Positions 37,363 through 51,010 are shown, counted from the first letter of the stretch. The stretch is 64,000 nt of DNA from Torreya grandis (GCA_037957365.1 JARHVA010005355.1:62001-126000); one strand, 5' to 3'. Notes: generated by a model from the letters alone, not told the origin. Numbers and translations are program-made.

Positions 37363-40209
37363 GTTATAGACATAAAAATGTTTTTTCTTGATTTTATTAT
37401 ATAATCAAATCTTTGGGTGATTTCCTTTCAATTGACATGTGAAATGTGGGGGCTAAACCATATGAGCAATTTTAATTTTATAAACTCTTTGTTAAATAGT
37501 GAAAGGACAAGTCTAACATAAGTGTAAAATTATATGGTAGTGGACCTATCTTAAATGCATGAACCTATCCAGGAAATAAGAATAATTACCTGAGGCCATG
37601 AGATAATCTAAGAATGGTATTAAGTTGTTTGGGCGCATAGACTAGGAATATCTTTTGTAAAATTAAGAATAATTTAGAAGGGCTTAATCTAATGTATTAG
37701 AGAATGGATATGAGTAATGGTGAATAAGAGTCATGTATATGAGCATAATTTAAGTAGGTTAAGGTTTGGTGAAAATACACATTTCTAAGTGTTTAATACC
37801 AAATATGAGTGTGTACACTACTAAGTAAATAAATGAAAGAGAATAGGGATGTATATACTTAAATTTAGTTGGATTATTAAGTGAATCAATATACACATTT
37901 GTCTCAAGTGTAAATTTGAATTTTTTTTTGTAGATTAAAGATCTCAAATGGAAAGGAGAAGCCCTAGATATCCTTTATTGGGGAATCCAAAGACTAGGAC
38001 ACCTCCTCAATATGACTCTTCCTATTGATCTTCAAATACATTTATCAATAATTGGAATCTAATAATAAGAACTCAAACTATAACTCTTGATTTTACTATT
38101 TAATAATATTATTGTGTTATATTTGGGAATGATAATTTGAACCCTATATATCTATAACTCTGAACTCTATGATGATAGTACCAACTAAATTGATATAGTT
38201 AAAAATAAGTAGGATGATACATACCTATATAGGCTAGGATAATATGGTAAAATTTGTAAGGATAAGAATTAAAATTTTATCAATTAGGTGATATAGTAAA
38301 ATGAAATACAAGTGTGAAAGAGATTGTATCATCCTAAATAATACATTAGGAATATAGGGTGACTAGCAAGACTAAATAGAAAGTAGACAAAGTAAGAAAA
38401 AAAGACTCAAAGGAGATAAAAATGATACTAATGAAGGTATAATAGAATAATATGTAAAAATATATCATTAGGTTCCATGATATGAGCCCACCCCATTCCT
38501 AGTGCACTCCTTAGGATGTGCACATAAGGAGATTGATGTATTGATAATCCCCTACAAGGGAAACCATCATTAGAGTGGTAGAAGATGATAAATATAATGT
38601 GTATACATATTACACATTTGAATCTAATCACATATCACAATAGTGTAATGTAGGATGGTGCTTTGGAAAGATACATAGTATCACAAAAGATCACAACTAA
38701 AAATAAATGTTGAAATAACTAGTGATAAATGAATAACTGAAAGTATTATATACATATATTGAATTACCTTTACACATAAATGATGCATGAAAATAACATA
38801 GTATAAATTATGATGGTTGTATTATATTTAATTGGAAACCATAAATAGATAATGCTAAAATGGAATAAATCAATGTGTTCATATACAGGATAGTCACCGA
38901 ATAGATGTAAAAGATAACTCTAAAAAATGATTAAAAAAACTACAAATTTTGGAAAGCCAAGATCAATAGTTTTAAATAATAACTAAAATATCCAAGGAAG
39001 TAGATAATGACAATGTAAAATCAATAAACCATAAAGATAAGGCTACTAAAATACTAAAGAACCTAATAAAATAAGTTAAAAATAATGAAAAATCAATGAG
39101 CTATTGTGTTAGGGATGCTATAGGACCAAAAATTCAAGAAAGAAATAAAATATAAATGGGATAGAATGGCCCACAAAAAATGAATAGAAACCTCAAGGTC
39201 CCAAACATAACTGAGAAAAATATTAGAAATATTAATTAATGGCTGAGAGAACATCTCACAACAGCTCAAAGATACAACTATTTTAACATCAAAAACACTA
39301 AAAGTTGTCATAATGCTACCATGTCTAAAAGATATGTAGAATGTGAAATAAATAAGATGGGATAAATTTATAAAAAAAAATATTTTTCAATGGGGGGAAA
39401 TGAGGGAGGGAAAATAGGGGATCATCAAGGAAAAATCATGGTCTTTACCATCAGTTAGGCACTCTAATAATGATGGCGAGACTAATAGTTTTCAACATTG
39501 GTGGCCCTAGAGAACCCTACCTATCAAAGAAATATTAGGATATATATTTAAGTATAAATATCATCCCATAAAGGCCAATATGAATGAAAAATAAAATGAT
39601 CCTACCATCCCACAATGTGTTCCATGTTCCTTAGGACCCCTTATAGTTTTTTTGTTTTTCTATGAATATTAGGTACTTGTGTGAGAAAATAGGTGGCACC
39701 AGAATGTAAGAAGGTATAGTTTGATAATGAGACTTCCTACACTAATATATTAGCCTATCACACCCTAATGGACATTATATCTATCATGAGGCTAGATATG
39801 GAGTTTAAACTTTGACTAGAATAGGAATGTGCCAAAAATATCATGTTTTTTGGTGTGTAGTATTACCTTTTCTTATGATAGTATGACTTTTTAACTCTTT
39901 TGGATTTTTTTATTTTCCTCCTCCATATGAATTTTCAATAAATAATTATGGGTGATAAATATGGACAATATAAGAGAGCTTACACCTAGATAATAAAGAA
40001 GATAACATAGAAAGCCTCATGATGCCTAAATACTCCTACAGTTATACCATAAAAAAGAGTGTAATATTGAAAACAAAGTTGGTGAGCCCAAAATAAAATG
40101 AAAAATAGGTAAGTCATATAAGTGTGCATATAATTATTATGTTTCCCCAATTGAAAAAAATGTATAAAGGAAATAAAATATTTTATGCTTTCAAGGTCTA
40201 TAAAACAAC
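36260..40209. other. AT-rich stretch, no gene recognised
   Basis: No protein-like frame on either strand beyond short chance openings. A purine-rich tract (GGGGGGAAATGAGGGAGGGA, near 39392) resembles a polypurine tract, but I found no LTR beside it. Confidence 0.5.
37324..37361. repeat. (TA)n microsatellite
   Basis: About 19 TA units. Confidence 0.95.
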
Positions 40210-40556
40210 AAGTAATCTTTTTTTAGCAAAATCTATGTCTAGTTTTGAATATCGATGCATTTCAGATCCACTATTGTGATCCTTCCTTGGGAAAAATTGT
40301 TATGTGAGAACAACAATACCTTGACTTCCTAAAAACTAAAGGAAAAATGATCAGTTGTCAAAAAAAGTTTCCAAAAAAAGAATAAGATATTAGTTGTTAC
40401 AATAAGTTACTAAAAAACCATACAATTAGATAGAGACAATAAATCTTAATTAATGCCATAATTATACACGTTAATTAAAAAGTTTATTTTTATTTTATAT
40501 TTTTAATATTATAATATTTTTAATTAAAAACCTATTTTGGTTCTATTATTGTTGTT

Positions 40557-40559
<3 letters not shown>

Positions 40560-40620
<61 letters not shown>
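40560..40620. repeat. (TA)n microsatellite in the 3' tail of the minus Penelope copy
   Basis: About 30 TA units. The other arm has about 12 units at the matching place (44784-44808), so the tract has changed length since duplication. Confidence 0.95.
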
Positions 40621-40623
<3 letters not shown>

Positions 40624-40779
40624 CTAAAGACTAATTAAAATAAAACAATAGAATCTAACTTAAAAAAATAAAGATAAACTGAGCCTAAAAAATATTAAAA
40701 CACAATTAACCTCTAAAAACAAAGGGGAGACAAAAACCTTCTAATTTTTTATTATTATTTATAAACTACCAGTTTCCAA

Positions 40780-42640
40780 GCATGGCTATTATCTATCCCT
40801 TCATCTCTATTCATGTTATTAGGATGTTTCAAAATTTATATCAGCTTCTCTTATTTTTCTCTTATGGTAATGATCTTTAACTACTAAAATTCTAGTGCAT
40901 CCTCAATATTGAGTGCATGTGTTCAACTTGAACAAGTATTCTGCATAATGGCTAATTTTTCTTTTCTTTCAAGATGAATGTTAGTTGAATATTCTTTAAT
41001 TCTACTTTTTACTAACCTACCTATTTATCCAATGTATAGAATACCACAAAAACAATCAACCTTGTAGACACCACTCCTGAGACTCAGGTCCAACTTGTCT
41101 TTGGTAAAACCTAACATCATGCATAACTTATTGATAGGAAGGAAAGTGGAGTGAATGTTTTGGTGATTTAGAATTTTAGCTAGTTTATTATAAATTCCTT
41201 CAACATAAGGTAGATAAGCAATAGGACCTTCAAATAAAGTCTTCTTATCTTTGGTTCTATTAATATTATCTTTAACTTACTTGATAGCCTTAGCTATTTG
41301 TTTACTTGAGTATCCATTCAACTTATAAAGTTTATTAAGATGTTTGATTTTAGGATTGATGTTCTCCTCATCATAACTATTAAAAGACCTAGTGATTAGA
41401 GTTTTTATGACCCCTATTTTATGAGTAGGATGGTAATGGGAGAAGGCATGTAGGTAATGGTCTATATGTGTTCCTTTTTTATAGACCTTTATAACTAATG
41501 AACCATCCTCCTTATTGATGAAGAGGACATCTAAAAAAGGTAGTTGGTGTTCCATCTCAATTATTTTAGTGATTTTTATGCAAAGAAATAAATTTATGAG
41601 GTGGGAATAGAAATATTCTAATTTATCTAAGACATGTTGCCAACATAAGTTAGTATCATCAACATATCTTTTCTACCATTTAAGTTTCAATGGAAATGAA
41701 TGAAGATTATAATATTAAAAATTTTCCATAAAGAGGTTGGAATCCATAGTAGAAAGAGGAGATCCTATGGACATGCCTTCACATTATTAAAAAATGATAC
41801 CTTTAGAGAAGCAAAAAGTAAATTTCAAACACAAATAAACAAGATCAACCATTTTCAAGTCCATGAGAATGCAAACTATTTCCATTGCTTCATAGATGGG
41901 AACCTTGGTAAAGAGTGACCCCACATCAAACCTTACTAAAAAATCATTACTTTCAACCTTTTTGTCCTTAAAACATTTTATGAAGTCACCTGTGTCCCAA
42001 AAAAAAGAGGAGGCTTTATCTATAAGGTGTGTATGTTTTTTTATCTAAGAACATTGTAAGCTTGTAAGTAGGAGAGTCAATTGTGTCAACAATAGGTCTT
42101 AATCGAACACCTTTGTGGATTTTTAGAGCACCATACATCCAGGGGGTAACTTCATTATTGGTAATCAACTTATTTTTAATATAATCATAAAAAGAAGAAG
42201 ATTCATAAATTTAGTGACCTTTTTAATAATGTTACAAATTGGGTTACGATCAAGCTTTTAATAACTACCACTATTGGAAAGATGATCTAACATATTTGAG
42301 TCATAGTCACAATGGTTAAGAATAATAGTAAAATTTCCTTTATCATATTTGAGGATCATAATATCATTATTACTTTTTAGGTATTTAATAACTCCCCATT
42401 CTTCCTTGGAAATGTTGCAAGAAGGTGGTCTACCTTTGCACAAATCCACCACACAATCTTGTCTCAATTCTTCTACTAAGTTAAAAGGAAGTTGTTTAAG
42501 GGTATTTTCTATTACTATAATGAAATATTCTTTAGGTATTCTCCTAGGGGTAATATAAAAACCTAATCCCATTTTTAATAAGTTAAAAGAGGGTTTATCC
42601 AAAAGATAGTTAGAAAGGTTAACCACTAGTTTCTTTTCCT
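40780..42640 (-). pseudogene. Penelope-like reverse transcriptase with C-terminal GIY-YIG endonuclease
   Basis: The enzyme copies element RNA at a nick made by its own endonuclease. Reading leftward, the order is: the N-terminal motif VNLSNYLL...LLKMGLGFYI (42540-42640); EELRQDCVVDL and ILKYDKGNFTIIL (42258-42480); PWMYGALKIHKGVRLRPIV (about 42090-42150); LVRFDVGSLFT, equivalent to SFDVxSLFTN (near 41910); GMSIGSPLS (near 41770); and the catalytic RYVDDT (YVDD at 41655-41666). After these come LPFLDVLF and HIDHYLHAFSHYHPTHK (41277-41555), a linker with AYLPYVEGI, and the nuclease motif GVYKVDCFCGILYIG (41029-41073). Almost all of it is in one frame, with a few stops (for example TAA just after ILYIG) and frame changes before 42258. 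It is far better preserved than neighbouring elements, yet not functional as it stands. Confidence 0.85.
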
Positions 42641-42649
42641 AGTCAGTAA

Positions 42650-43189
<540 letters not shown>

Positions 43190-43190
<1 letters not shown>

Positions 43191-43660
43191 AATTTCCTCC
43201 TATCTGAAAAAATGAAAGATAATAAAGAGCAGTTAGATAGCATCAACAACAGGTTGCACGAAGTTGGATTGAACCTGGCTAGTCTCATTCAAGAATGAAA
43301 TGCCTTGCATAGGCAAGTGGACATGACTATTTAGTCTTTTGCCCATTCCAACTTGGTGAACTAGACCCCTGTTAAGCAACCACTAAAGGTGATGGAGACC
43401 CCCACACCCAATATCCCCAATTTGACCCTTATAAATAAAACCCCTCTATAGGTATAGGGATAGAAAAGGCCATGTATGATCCTCCCCTGAGACAATGTTG
43501 AAGGACATGATAATAAGATGACAACCAAAGTTTCCAATAAAAAGTAGGGAGTACATGAGAAGGTATCTGAAGAGGAGAATGAACCACTAGAGCCCCCCCC
43601 CCCCCTCTCGATCTATTTTATGTTGTTTTTTGTTTCATTGACTTAGGGGTTATCTAGATA
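43190..43660 (+). other. GC-richer foreign segment between the two Penelope copies
   Basis: Composition changes abruptly from Asn-codon repeats to mixed sequence. The plus strand from about 43200 is open in one frame with a heptad-like pattern (LSEKMKDNKEQLDSINNRL, then HEVGLNLASLIQE), then VDMTI-SFAHSNLVN and a Pro/Thr-rich stretch. A run of 13 C lies at 43593-43605. Nothing here resembles Penelope proteins. It may be a fragment of another element's gag or ORF1 with a coiled coil, trapped at the junction. I did not identify its source. Confidence 0.5.
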
Positions 43661-43668
43661 GTTTTTTA

Positions 43669-43938
43669 TTATTTTTCTTCTTCTCGTCCATGGTGGCCTG
43701 TTAATTTTTGTATAATAATTTTATGGTTCATAAATACTTGTAAAACTAGGTTATTTACTCGATCAAATAAAAAAATAGTTTTATTAATATTATTAATAAC
43801 ACCATTATTAATATTGTTAGAATTATTATTATTATTGTTTTTAATATTAATGCATTTATCAATATTAAAATAATTATGATTATTAGAAATGTTATTCATA
43901 TTAATATTATTATAAATCTCATTATTAACAAAATTCAA
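43669..43938 (-). other. Asn-rich open stretch, probable second copy of the Penelope 5' region
   Basis: 89 open minus-strand codons, nearly all Asn, Ile and Tyr, with NNSNNINNGVINNINK. The same phrase occurs at about 42990-43030, so this is a repeat of the 5' low-complexity region. Translation is uncertain. Confidence 0.4.
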
Positions 43939-44019
43939 AGCTTAAACATTGCCATTAATGTAATCATTATTGTTTGTGATGTCTTTATTAATATGAAAAT
44001 CAGTAATCAAATATTTTTT

Positions 44020-44640
44020 TTCAAACAAGTTGACATAACTAACTCTTCTACTTACAAGCTTGTAGCATTCTTAGCTAAAAAACTTATAGACCTTGTAGGT
44101 AGAACCTCCTATTTTATTTAGAACTCAGGTAACTCCATGGAAGTTATTAAGGACAAAAGGTAAAACCTCCTCCTCTTTTGAAGGACTTATTGCTTATCTA
44201 CCTTATGTTGAAGGCATTTCTAATAAACTAGCTAAAATTCTAAATCACTAGAACATTCACTCTTCTTTCCTTCATGTCAATAAGTTATGCATGATGTTAG
44301 GTTTTACAAAGAAAAATTGGACATAAAACTTAGGAGTGGTGTCTATAGGGTTGATTATTCTTGTGGTATTCCATACATTAGATAAACAGGCAGGTTAATA
44401 AAAACTAAAATTCAAGAACATTCAACTGACATTCATCTTGAAAGAAAAGAAAAATTGGCCCTTGTGGAACACTCGTTCAAGTCAAAACATGCAATCAATA
44501 CTGAGGATGATATAATTTTGATAGTTGAATAGAATTATCATAAGAGGAAAATAAGAGAAGTAATAGAAATTTTGAAACACCCTAATAATATGAATAGAGA
44601 TGAAGGGCTATAGATTAGCCTTGCTTGGTAACTAGTAGTT
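44020..44640 (+). pseudogene. Internally deleted Penelope-like copy: RT fragment joined to GIY-YIG domain
   Basis: The frame begins with STYKLVAFLAKKLIDLVGRT and a NS-NSMEVIKDK phrase (44040-44160), which in Penelope-like proteins precedes the SFDV motif. It then jumps at about 44165 to FEGLIAYLPYVEGISNKLAK, the linker after the polymerase. All catalytic RT motifs are therefore missing. The nuclease GVYRVDYSCGIPYI follows (about 44325-44370), then TGRLIKTKIQEH and a basic tail to about 44610. Its second Cys pair is partly altered (DYSCG where the minus copy has DCFCG). The deletion joint lies just where the inverted-repeat homology with the minus copy begins. Confidence 0.8.
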
Positions 44641-45158
44641 TATAAATAAACTAAAATAATTTGTTTGTTTTATCTCTCCTTTGTTGTTAGAGGGTAGATG
44701 TGTTTTAAAAATAATTAGGCTTAGTTTTTCTTGGTCTTCCTAAGTTAGTTCTCCTGTTTTACTTTAATTAGTCTTTACTCATTAATATATATATATATAT
44801 ATATATATAGTAATATTAGGTCATTTTCTTTTAATACACTATAAAACAATAATAATAAACCAAATAGGCTTAAAATTAAAAAAATTATAATATCAAAATA
44901 TTTTAACTATGTTTATATAATTATGACATTAATTAGAAATTCTTATCTCTATTATTTTTTAGTAACTTATTATAACACCTATTTTGTTTCATTTTTGCAA
45001 AAAAAATTCAATGATCATTTTTACCTTTAGCTTTTAAGAATCAAGGTATTAATTACTATTCTCACATGATAATTTTTATTGATGAAAGATCACATTAGTA
45101 GATCCAAAATGCATTGATATTCAAAACTAGACACAATTTTTGCTAGAAAAGATTACTT
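44170..45158 (+). repeat. Right arm of the Penelope inverted repeat
   Basis: About 1 kb. It is the inverted match of 40210-41250, from the LPYVEGI linker through the nuclease and the 3' tail to the outer edge AGATTACTT. For example, GATCACATTAGTAGATCC near 45088 pairs with GGATCCACTATTGTGATC-like sequence near 40268. Confidence 0.85.
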
Positions 45159-46679
45159 TTTATATAAATAAAGACTATACAATACCAGGTAGGTCAAAAC
45201 ATCATCATTAGATAAGGTATAATATACATGAGGACATGTAGATAGGCTGATATGGTTTTATGAGAAGATAAATGAATAATTCCAAGTGAGAAAACACTAT
45301 TCTTGACCATTGCCTTATATTTTTAAAAAGACTCCTAGATTAGGTTTGGAGTAAAATAAATCTATGAAGCAAAGCGAATAATGAAGGGAATTTGTAAGGA
45401 AGCCTAAGTTTTATTCCCTTGTTCTTACCATATAACTCACAAAATCAAAAGCATAGAGGTGAAAGTAAAATAAAATTATGAAGCATATAAAATATGTCAA
45501 AACCAACAAAGGTGCAATAATGATAAAAGGAGATCATAAAATCATAGAGGAAATGATGACCATAAAATATAAAAACAAGATTATAAAATCAAGATATAAA
45601 TGATAGGCATTTTGTGAGGAGGGCTTGGTTGATTCTTTAGGTCTTACCCTAGAAATCACAAATTGACAAACTAAGAGGTGAAAAATAAAAAATAACTAAG
45701 GACCAAGAATAGGTACAATGATTGATGCTAAATAATTCAAAGGTATAGGTAAATTAAGGCTAAATTTCAATATAAGAAAGTAAAAATAGAACCTAAAAGA
45801 AATGTTAGCTTAAAATAATAAAAATTAAATAAAATCATGAAAGTAATAAGTATAGGAAATGAAAAAGCATAAATAAGTAATGTACATAAAAAAAGGCACA
45901 TTATTAAATATAGATAATGCATCTCAAAACAAATCTTGAATTTGAATGTGTTTGATTGTAATATGTGAAAAATTATTGGTTTTTATGTCATGTTAAGATT
46001 GAGATGTCAGTAAGGTGAGAGAATGAGAATGGGTATCATAATATTCCCCAAAAACATGCATGAAGGGAAGAATGGGCATGAAGAGATGCCCCAAAAGATG
46101 AAATAGGGAAAGAATAAACATCACAATATGCCCCAAAATGTGTAATAATAAAATGATGGACATGATAGATGCCCTAACATGTGTGAGAATAAAAGGATAG
46201 GCATCACAAGATTCACCAAACTATGGGATGTAGGTGGATTGGAGTTGATGTCAAGATTGATAGGCCTGGTAGTAATGTCATATTCTATATGAATATATGT
46301 TATAGCATAAAATGTGGCATATAAGAAAAAAATTATAACTTTTATAGGTGTCATTAAACTATATTTTTATGGTACTAAAATAACCACCATAGTTTTTCTT
46401 GATAGAATTGGGTTAAACTATATCAAGTTAGATGATACAATTAAGCATGTGTGAACTTGTTTTGACTATATCTGCTTTGCTAATATAGTTGGCTAAAATA
46501 AAAGGATGATGATCCATGTAATTTACTTGATTTGAGGTATTCTAATTGATATGAAGATATAATAAGACTATATCAAAATAATCTATGTTTTATTCGATAC
46601 AGTTGGGTAAGATGAGTAAGACTTTATTAGCACATTTTAAGATATGTCTAATGCATTTGTTTGTAATAGGATATATATT
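45159..46679. other. AT-rich spacer between Penelope pair and Tat element
   Basis: No gene recognised. Two related blocks of about 100 bp (near 45382-45480 and 45608-45705, with CTTACCCTATAACTCACAAA-like sequence) form a loose direct repeat. The tandem array at 46027-46235 is listed separately. Confidence 0.5.
46027..46235. repeat. Degenerate tandem repeat, five units of about 42 bp
   Basis: The units start near 46027, 46070, 46112, 46152 and 46194. The shared core is GAATGGGCATCA...GATGCCCCAAAA.ATG. Each unit holds the inverted half-sites GGGCAT and ATGCCC, so each can fold on itself. Confidence 0.7.
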
Positions 46680-47039
46680 TATAATCATATAAAATGTTAT
46701 TTTAATGTAATGAACATAACTTGAGACCACCCTATCCTTATCTTAGCCCTAGACCTATCTTAAGACCTATTTTGACCCTTTTCCAAATTTTATGCATGTA
46801 TATACCATGCTCATACATACCAAGAGCCATATTGAGCCATCACATATGCATCCATGATCCTTTTCCATGCATTCCAACCTCTTAGATAATAACACAATCC
46901 CTTGGTCCATAACATAGTGTGTTATAGGACAAGGGGCAATGTTATTGAATCTTAGCTTCCCTTTCCTTTAATAGATATCTTTCCACTTCCAAAAGCATCT
47001 TAGGGTCAGAATATACTCATTTCGTGTCCTCATAAACAT

Positions 47040-47070
<31 letters not shown>

Positions 47071-47916
47071 ACCACTCTCATTCATTTATTAGAGATATGG
47101 AAATTATCATGAATAAGCTCAGAAACAATTGTGAAAATTAAGCTTATTGATCCCTATTTACCCCTATTTATACATACATCTATATACAATAGCACATACA
47201 TCAATTTTTCTCAGTTTAACAGACTCAATTCACACTCAAAAACATTCAAATTGGAATTCATACTCAGGCTTACTATCATCACTTTCACTTACACCAGCAC
47301 TTAGATTGGAGAATTACATTGGGCTTAATCCCCTTTTGATGTATTTATATGTATTAAATTCTCAACACATGGGGTGTTGAGTTTATGCCCAACCTACCCT
47401 ACTAACACCACTCTTCTTCCACTTGTGTTCATCAAAACCCTAGCAAGCATAGAGGCTTAGAGTTTCATAGTGAAATTAGTCAAAGCACAATATAGATGAT
47501 GATCTAGGTCTCTATAATATAGGCATAGGATTCATTAAACAAAGTGAACATCTACCCATAATTTAATTTCTTTACCTACACAAGGTCATTAGTAAACCAC
47601 AAAAAGTCAATAACGTAGTGTGGTATTGGCAAAGAGAGTTGTGATATTTTTTGAAGAGGGTTTTGACACTTGTTTTTTTTATGAAAGCACTCTTCCCTAA
47701 TCTGGTCTCACTTCCCTTTCCACCACGTGTCCATCTCAGTCATATTTTCTAGCTAAGTACACCTTTATTAATTCATTATTATTTATAGAATATTCAAATA
47801 AATTAATTACTGTAAAAATTAGTGGTTATTGACACTATAAAATTTTATTCCCAGATTTATTACTCAACTCTTTATCAACCCAGGGTTAAATTCCATAATC
47901 CTAAAAAATATAAATC
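46680..47916 (+). repeat. 5' LTR of the Tat element
   Basis: It begins TATAATCATATAAAATG (TG decayed to TA) and ends ATAAATCA. It is longer than the 3' LTR, partly because of a (TA)14 tract at 47040-47067 and about 100 extra bases near 46730-46840. Shared blocks include AGATATCTTTCCACTT and the CACTCTCATTCATTTAT block near 47078 and 55768. The latter lies just after a TATA-like sequence (CACTATATAAAGGACA at 55749) and so probably marks the promoter. Confidence 0.85.
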
Positions 47917-48199
47917 AATTGGTGAAACTTACTTACTTTGAATAGTGCCCTAACCCTAGCCTATCTTTAGGGTTTATGTTTCCAGCCTTCTAAAACCTCA
48001 TACTTAAATTTTAGATCACTATATATTATGATTTTTTTTGTATAATCATAATAATAATGATAGATTTTATTTATTACTTTTATATGCAAAGTTTCATGAT
48101 CTCTGTACCATTTTATTTTCCTTTTAAGTAGAATTCAATCAATTTTATATCATTACACACATAGAGTATTTAATACATAAGATAAAAAACACATCACCT

Positions 48200-48421
48200 A
48201 AAATTAATAAATCTCTTTTAGATGCATTTTGATCTTTGGTTCACTTTGATTCCTTACCTATTACTACTAAGCATAAGATAAAATCAATGGTTTCAATTAT
48301 CCCTCCTACTTACCAACCCTACCCATTTAACTACTATCCTACTCCTACTACTAGCTCTATGCTCATAGTAAACCTCACAGTCCATGTTATGATGTCTATA
48401 ATGGGTCTTAAAGCATGGTAA
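48200..48421 (+). pseudogene. Probable gag 3' end of the Tat element
   Basis: The open stretch 48236-48421 reads LPITTKHKIKSMVSIIPPTY and then a Pro/Tyr-rich run (QPYPFNYYPTPTTSS), like the linker between gag and protease in Tat elements. The capsid core itself is absent, so a deletion follows the leader. Assignment rests on position and composition. Confidence 0.4.
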
Positions 48422-48639
48422 ATTAATAAAACCTATGGCTATATATTTTTTTAATTAGATTAGTGTCCTTCCAACCATGATCTCCATTTTAGAGCTTTTT
48501 TAACATTCTAACACATACAAATAGGTCTTGTATTTAACACTTCGTGATACTAGGGTACCAAAAATTATAGAGCCTACATATGTTGATTCTATAATAAATA
48601 CTTTGAAATGGACCAAAGACAATATTTCCTTTGAAAAAT

Positions 48640-49010
48640 AAGATATCCTACCTTAGCACATTATAGATCAACATCTACCTATTTAAATCCAATTTCAAAT
48701 TAATGATGTGAGTATCAAGTGAGTGTTAATCGATAATGGATCAGGGTTAACCATTTGTAATATCTCTTTATTTAAACTTCCTAATATACATTATAAGGAT
48801 TTGTATCATTATAATATGAACATCCAAGTATTTTATAATATTCCACACAAAGTTTTGGGTTAGATAACACAACATTTTACATTGAGACCTAGAACATTAC
48901 CTAAAACATGTCAAATTATGCCTACTAATATTAATTACAATATTTTGCTTAGGAGACCCTAGATTCATGATATGCACATAGTCCCTTCAAATTTACATGA
49001 ATTTTTAAAT
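48640..49010 (+). pseudogene. Aspartic protease of the Tat element
   Basis: The plus strand reads VLIDNGSGLTICNISLFKLP near 48725-48780. DNGS is the usual active site in Tat/Athila-type proteases, in place of DTGS. It continues with ITQHFTLRPRTLPKTCQIM and NYNILLRRP-IHDMHIVPSNLHEF (near 48940-49010), matching the family's YNLLLGRPWIH..AVPSTLHQ. The glycine after LL is changed to arginine and a stop replaces the tryptophan. The protease would release gag and pol proteins. Confidence 0.75.
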
Positions 49011-49914
49011 TTATGTTATCAAGTTTATATACACACATGCCCTATGGATCATGAACTATTCAAATATTATTAAAATATAGAGCCTATACATAACTATATT
49101 ACTCACATGGATTTTGATACAACTCCTATATGGTTTACTCTTCAAAATTCACACATGAATCACAAAAAAACCTCTATCATATATTATAAAAAATTCACTT
49201 CCTTTTTTGTAATAAAACATTTAAAAAAAATGGGCTACACAAGACAAGGCCTCAAAAAATATAAACAAGGAATTCTTAATCTTGTTCAGGCATTTGATTA
49301 ATAAGGTAGGTAAGGACTTGGATATAAGGATAACACATTGAATTCTAAGTAGTCTCACCATGCTTCTCAACATATAGTGTTTTTTCCACCCATTCCATAG
49401 ATATACAATACAATAAATCATATCTCCACACTCTTAGTTGTGTACCTCGACCTTATTGATGATACTATTTATCCATATCTACTTACTTTTAATGAATTCA
49501 TCAAATATGAAGTTATCTTAAAATTATTAGGGGAATATGAGGATATCCCTTTCTTATATCATAATAATAGGTTTCTTCATTCCAAAAATTCCTAGGTGTA
49601 CTTCAGTGAGAGTTCTAACATTTTATATGATATCCCAAGCAATATAGATGCCACCCTAACTACAACACTTTACACCACTGATCAATCTATATTACTTAGT
49701 GAAAATATAACTAAATTAAATTATCTAACAAAAACTAATCCTTGTATAATATTATTAGTTTCCTCCCTACATAAATAAGAGGATAAAAATATTCAACATA
49801 CTTTAAATGACATCCTTGAAATTTTTGCTTGGTCCCATTTAGAAATGCTAAGCATCGATCCCTCAATCATAGTACATAATATTACACTCTACCTAGATAC
49901 AAATATAATCAGAT

Positions 49915-50430
49915 AAAAAATGCAAAAAATACATCCTAAGGTGGATATTTTAGTCAAATATGAGATCCAATGTCTCCTTGATGTAGGCTTCATTCAACCA
50001 ATTGATCACCTTGAATGGGTATCCAATATTGTACTAATTGTTAAGCTTAATGTCCATTTGATGTTGATATGATTCCATAGATTTAAATAAATAATGTCCT
50101 AAGGATGATTTTCCACACCTAACATCAATATGATATTAGATTCCACATTAGGATTTGAGATGTTATCTTTCATGGATGATTTCTCCAGTTATAATCAAAT
50201 CAAGATAGCTGAAGTGGATTGAGAAAAAACTTCTTTTATCAAACCATGGGGTACCTTTTACTATATAGTCATGAATTTTGGATTTAATAATGATGGAGAA
50301 AAATACTAATGAACTATGATCCATATTTTTCATGATATAATTCATAAAATAGATAAAGGCTACATTTATGACTTACTAGCTAAATCAAAAGAGAGACAAC
50401 ATCATGTAGTAGATTTATGATACATTTTTG
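49915..50430 (+). pseudogene. Reverse transcriptase of the Tat element
   Basis: The plus strand reads QKIHPKVDILVKYEIQCLLD and then VGFIQPIDHLEWVSNIVLIV (49920-50045), PNINMILDSTLGFEMLSFMD (50115-50175), YNQIKIAEVD, then KTSFIKPWGTFYYIVMNFGF and IFHDI (to 50340). These follow the gypsy RT consensus in order. At the catalytic site (50361-50372) the expected YVDD reads YIYD, so one of the two metal-binding aspartates is gone. Many stops lie at Gln and Trp codons. Confidence 0.85.
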
Positions 50431-50779
50431 AAGGTTGAGACAATACAATGTGTGACTAAATCTAAATAAATGATTCTCTGGTGTCACATATAATAAATTA
50501 TTGGGATTTATAATATCCCAACATGACATTGAGGTAGATCCAAATAAAGTCAAATCTATAATGGGTATGTCTCTCCTACAAACTTAAAGTAACTTAGATA
50601 TTTATAGGGAAAACTTTAGGCAATACATCACTTTTAGCATAGCTAGTAGATAAGAATCAGTCATTCAAAAGTTTACTTAAGAAAGATACAAAATTTTGAT
50701 GGGATATTTCATGTCAATAAATATTAAATGCATTCAAACACTACTTGTTGAATCTACATGTCTTGGTACCACCCATACC

Positions 50780-51010
50780 TGACAAGCCATTTCTCCTATA
50801 TAGTTTTATGACCGATCATGCATTCAGTGCACTCTTAAAACAACATGATGGCTAACATAAAGAGTGATATATTTACTACATCAATCACACACTCATTGAT
50901 TATGAACAAAAATAATCTACAATTGAAAAATTATGTTTGGCACTCATATTTACCACACAAAAGCTCTAACACTATATGATCAAAAATGGTACATAGTTAT
51001 TATAAAAATA
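50780..51010 (+). pseudogene. First RNase H of the Tat element
   Basis: It reads TDHAFSALLKQHDG, YYINHTLIDYEQK, IEKLCLALIFTTQKL and HYMIKNG, in line with the gypsy RNase H pattern (DA...ALL.Q, then YYIS..L...E..Y..IEK..LA....Q.LRHYM). Several stops. Confidence 0.8.

Noticed and set aside
39392..39420. Polypurine tract of a further LTR element
   Set aside because: No LTR start or partner repeat was found next to the G-rich run.
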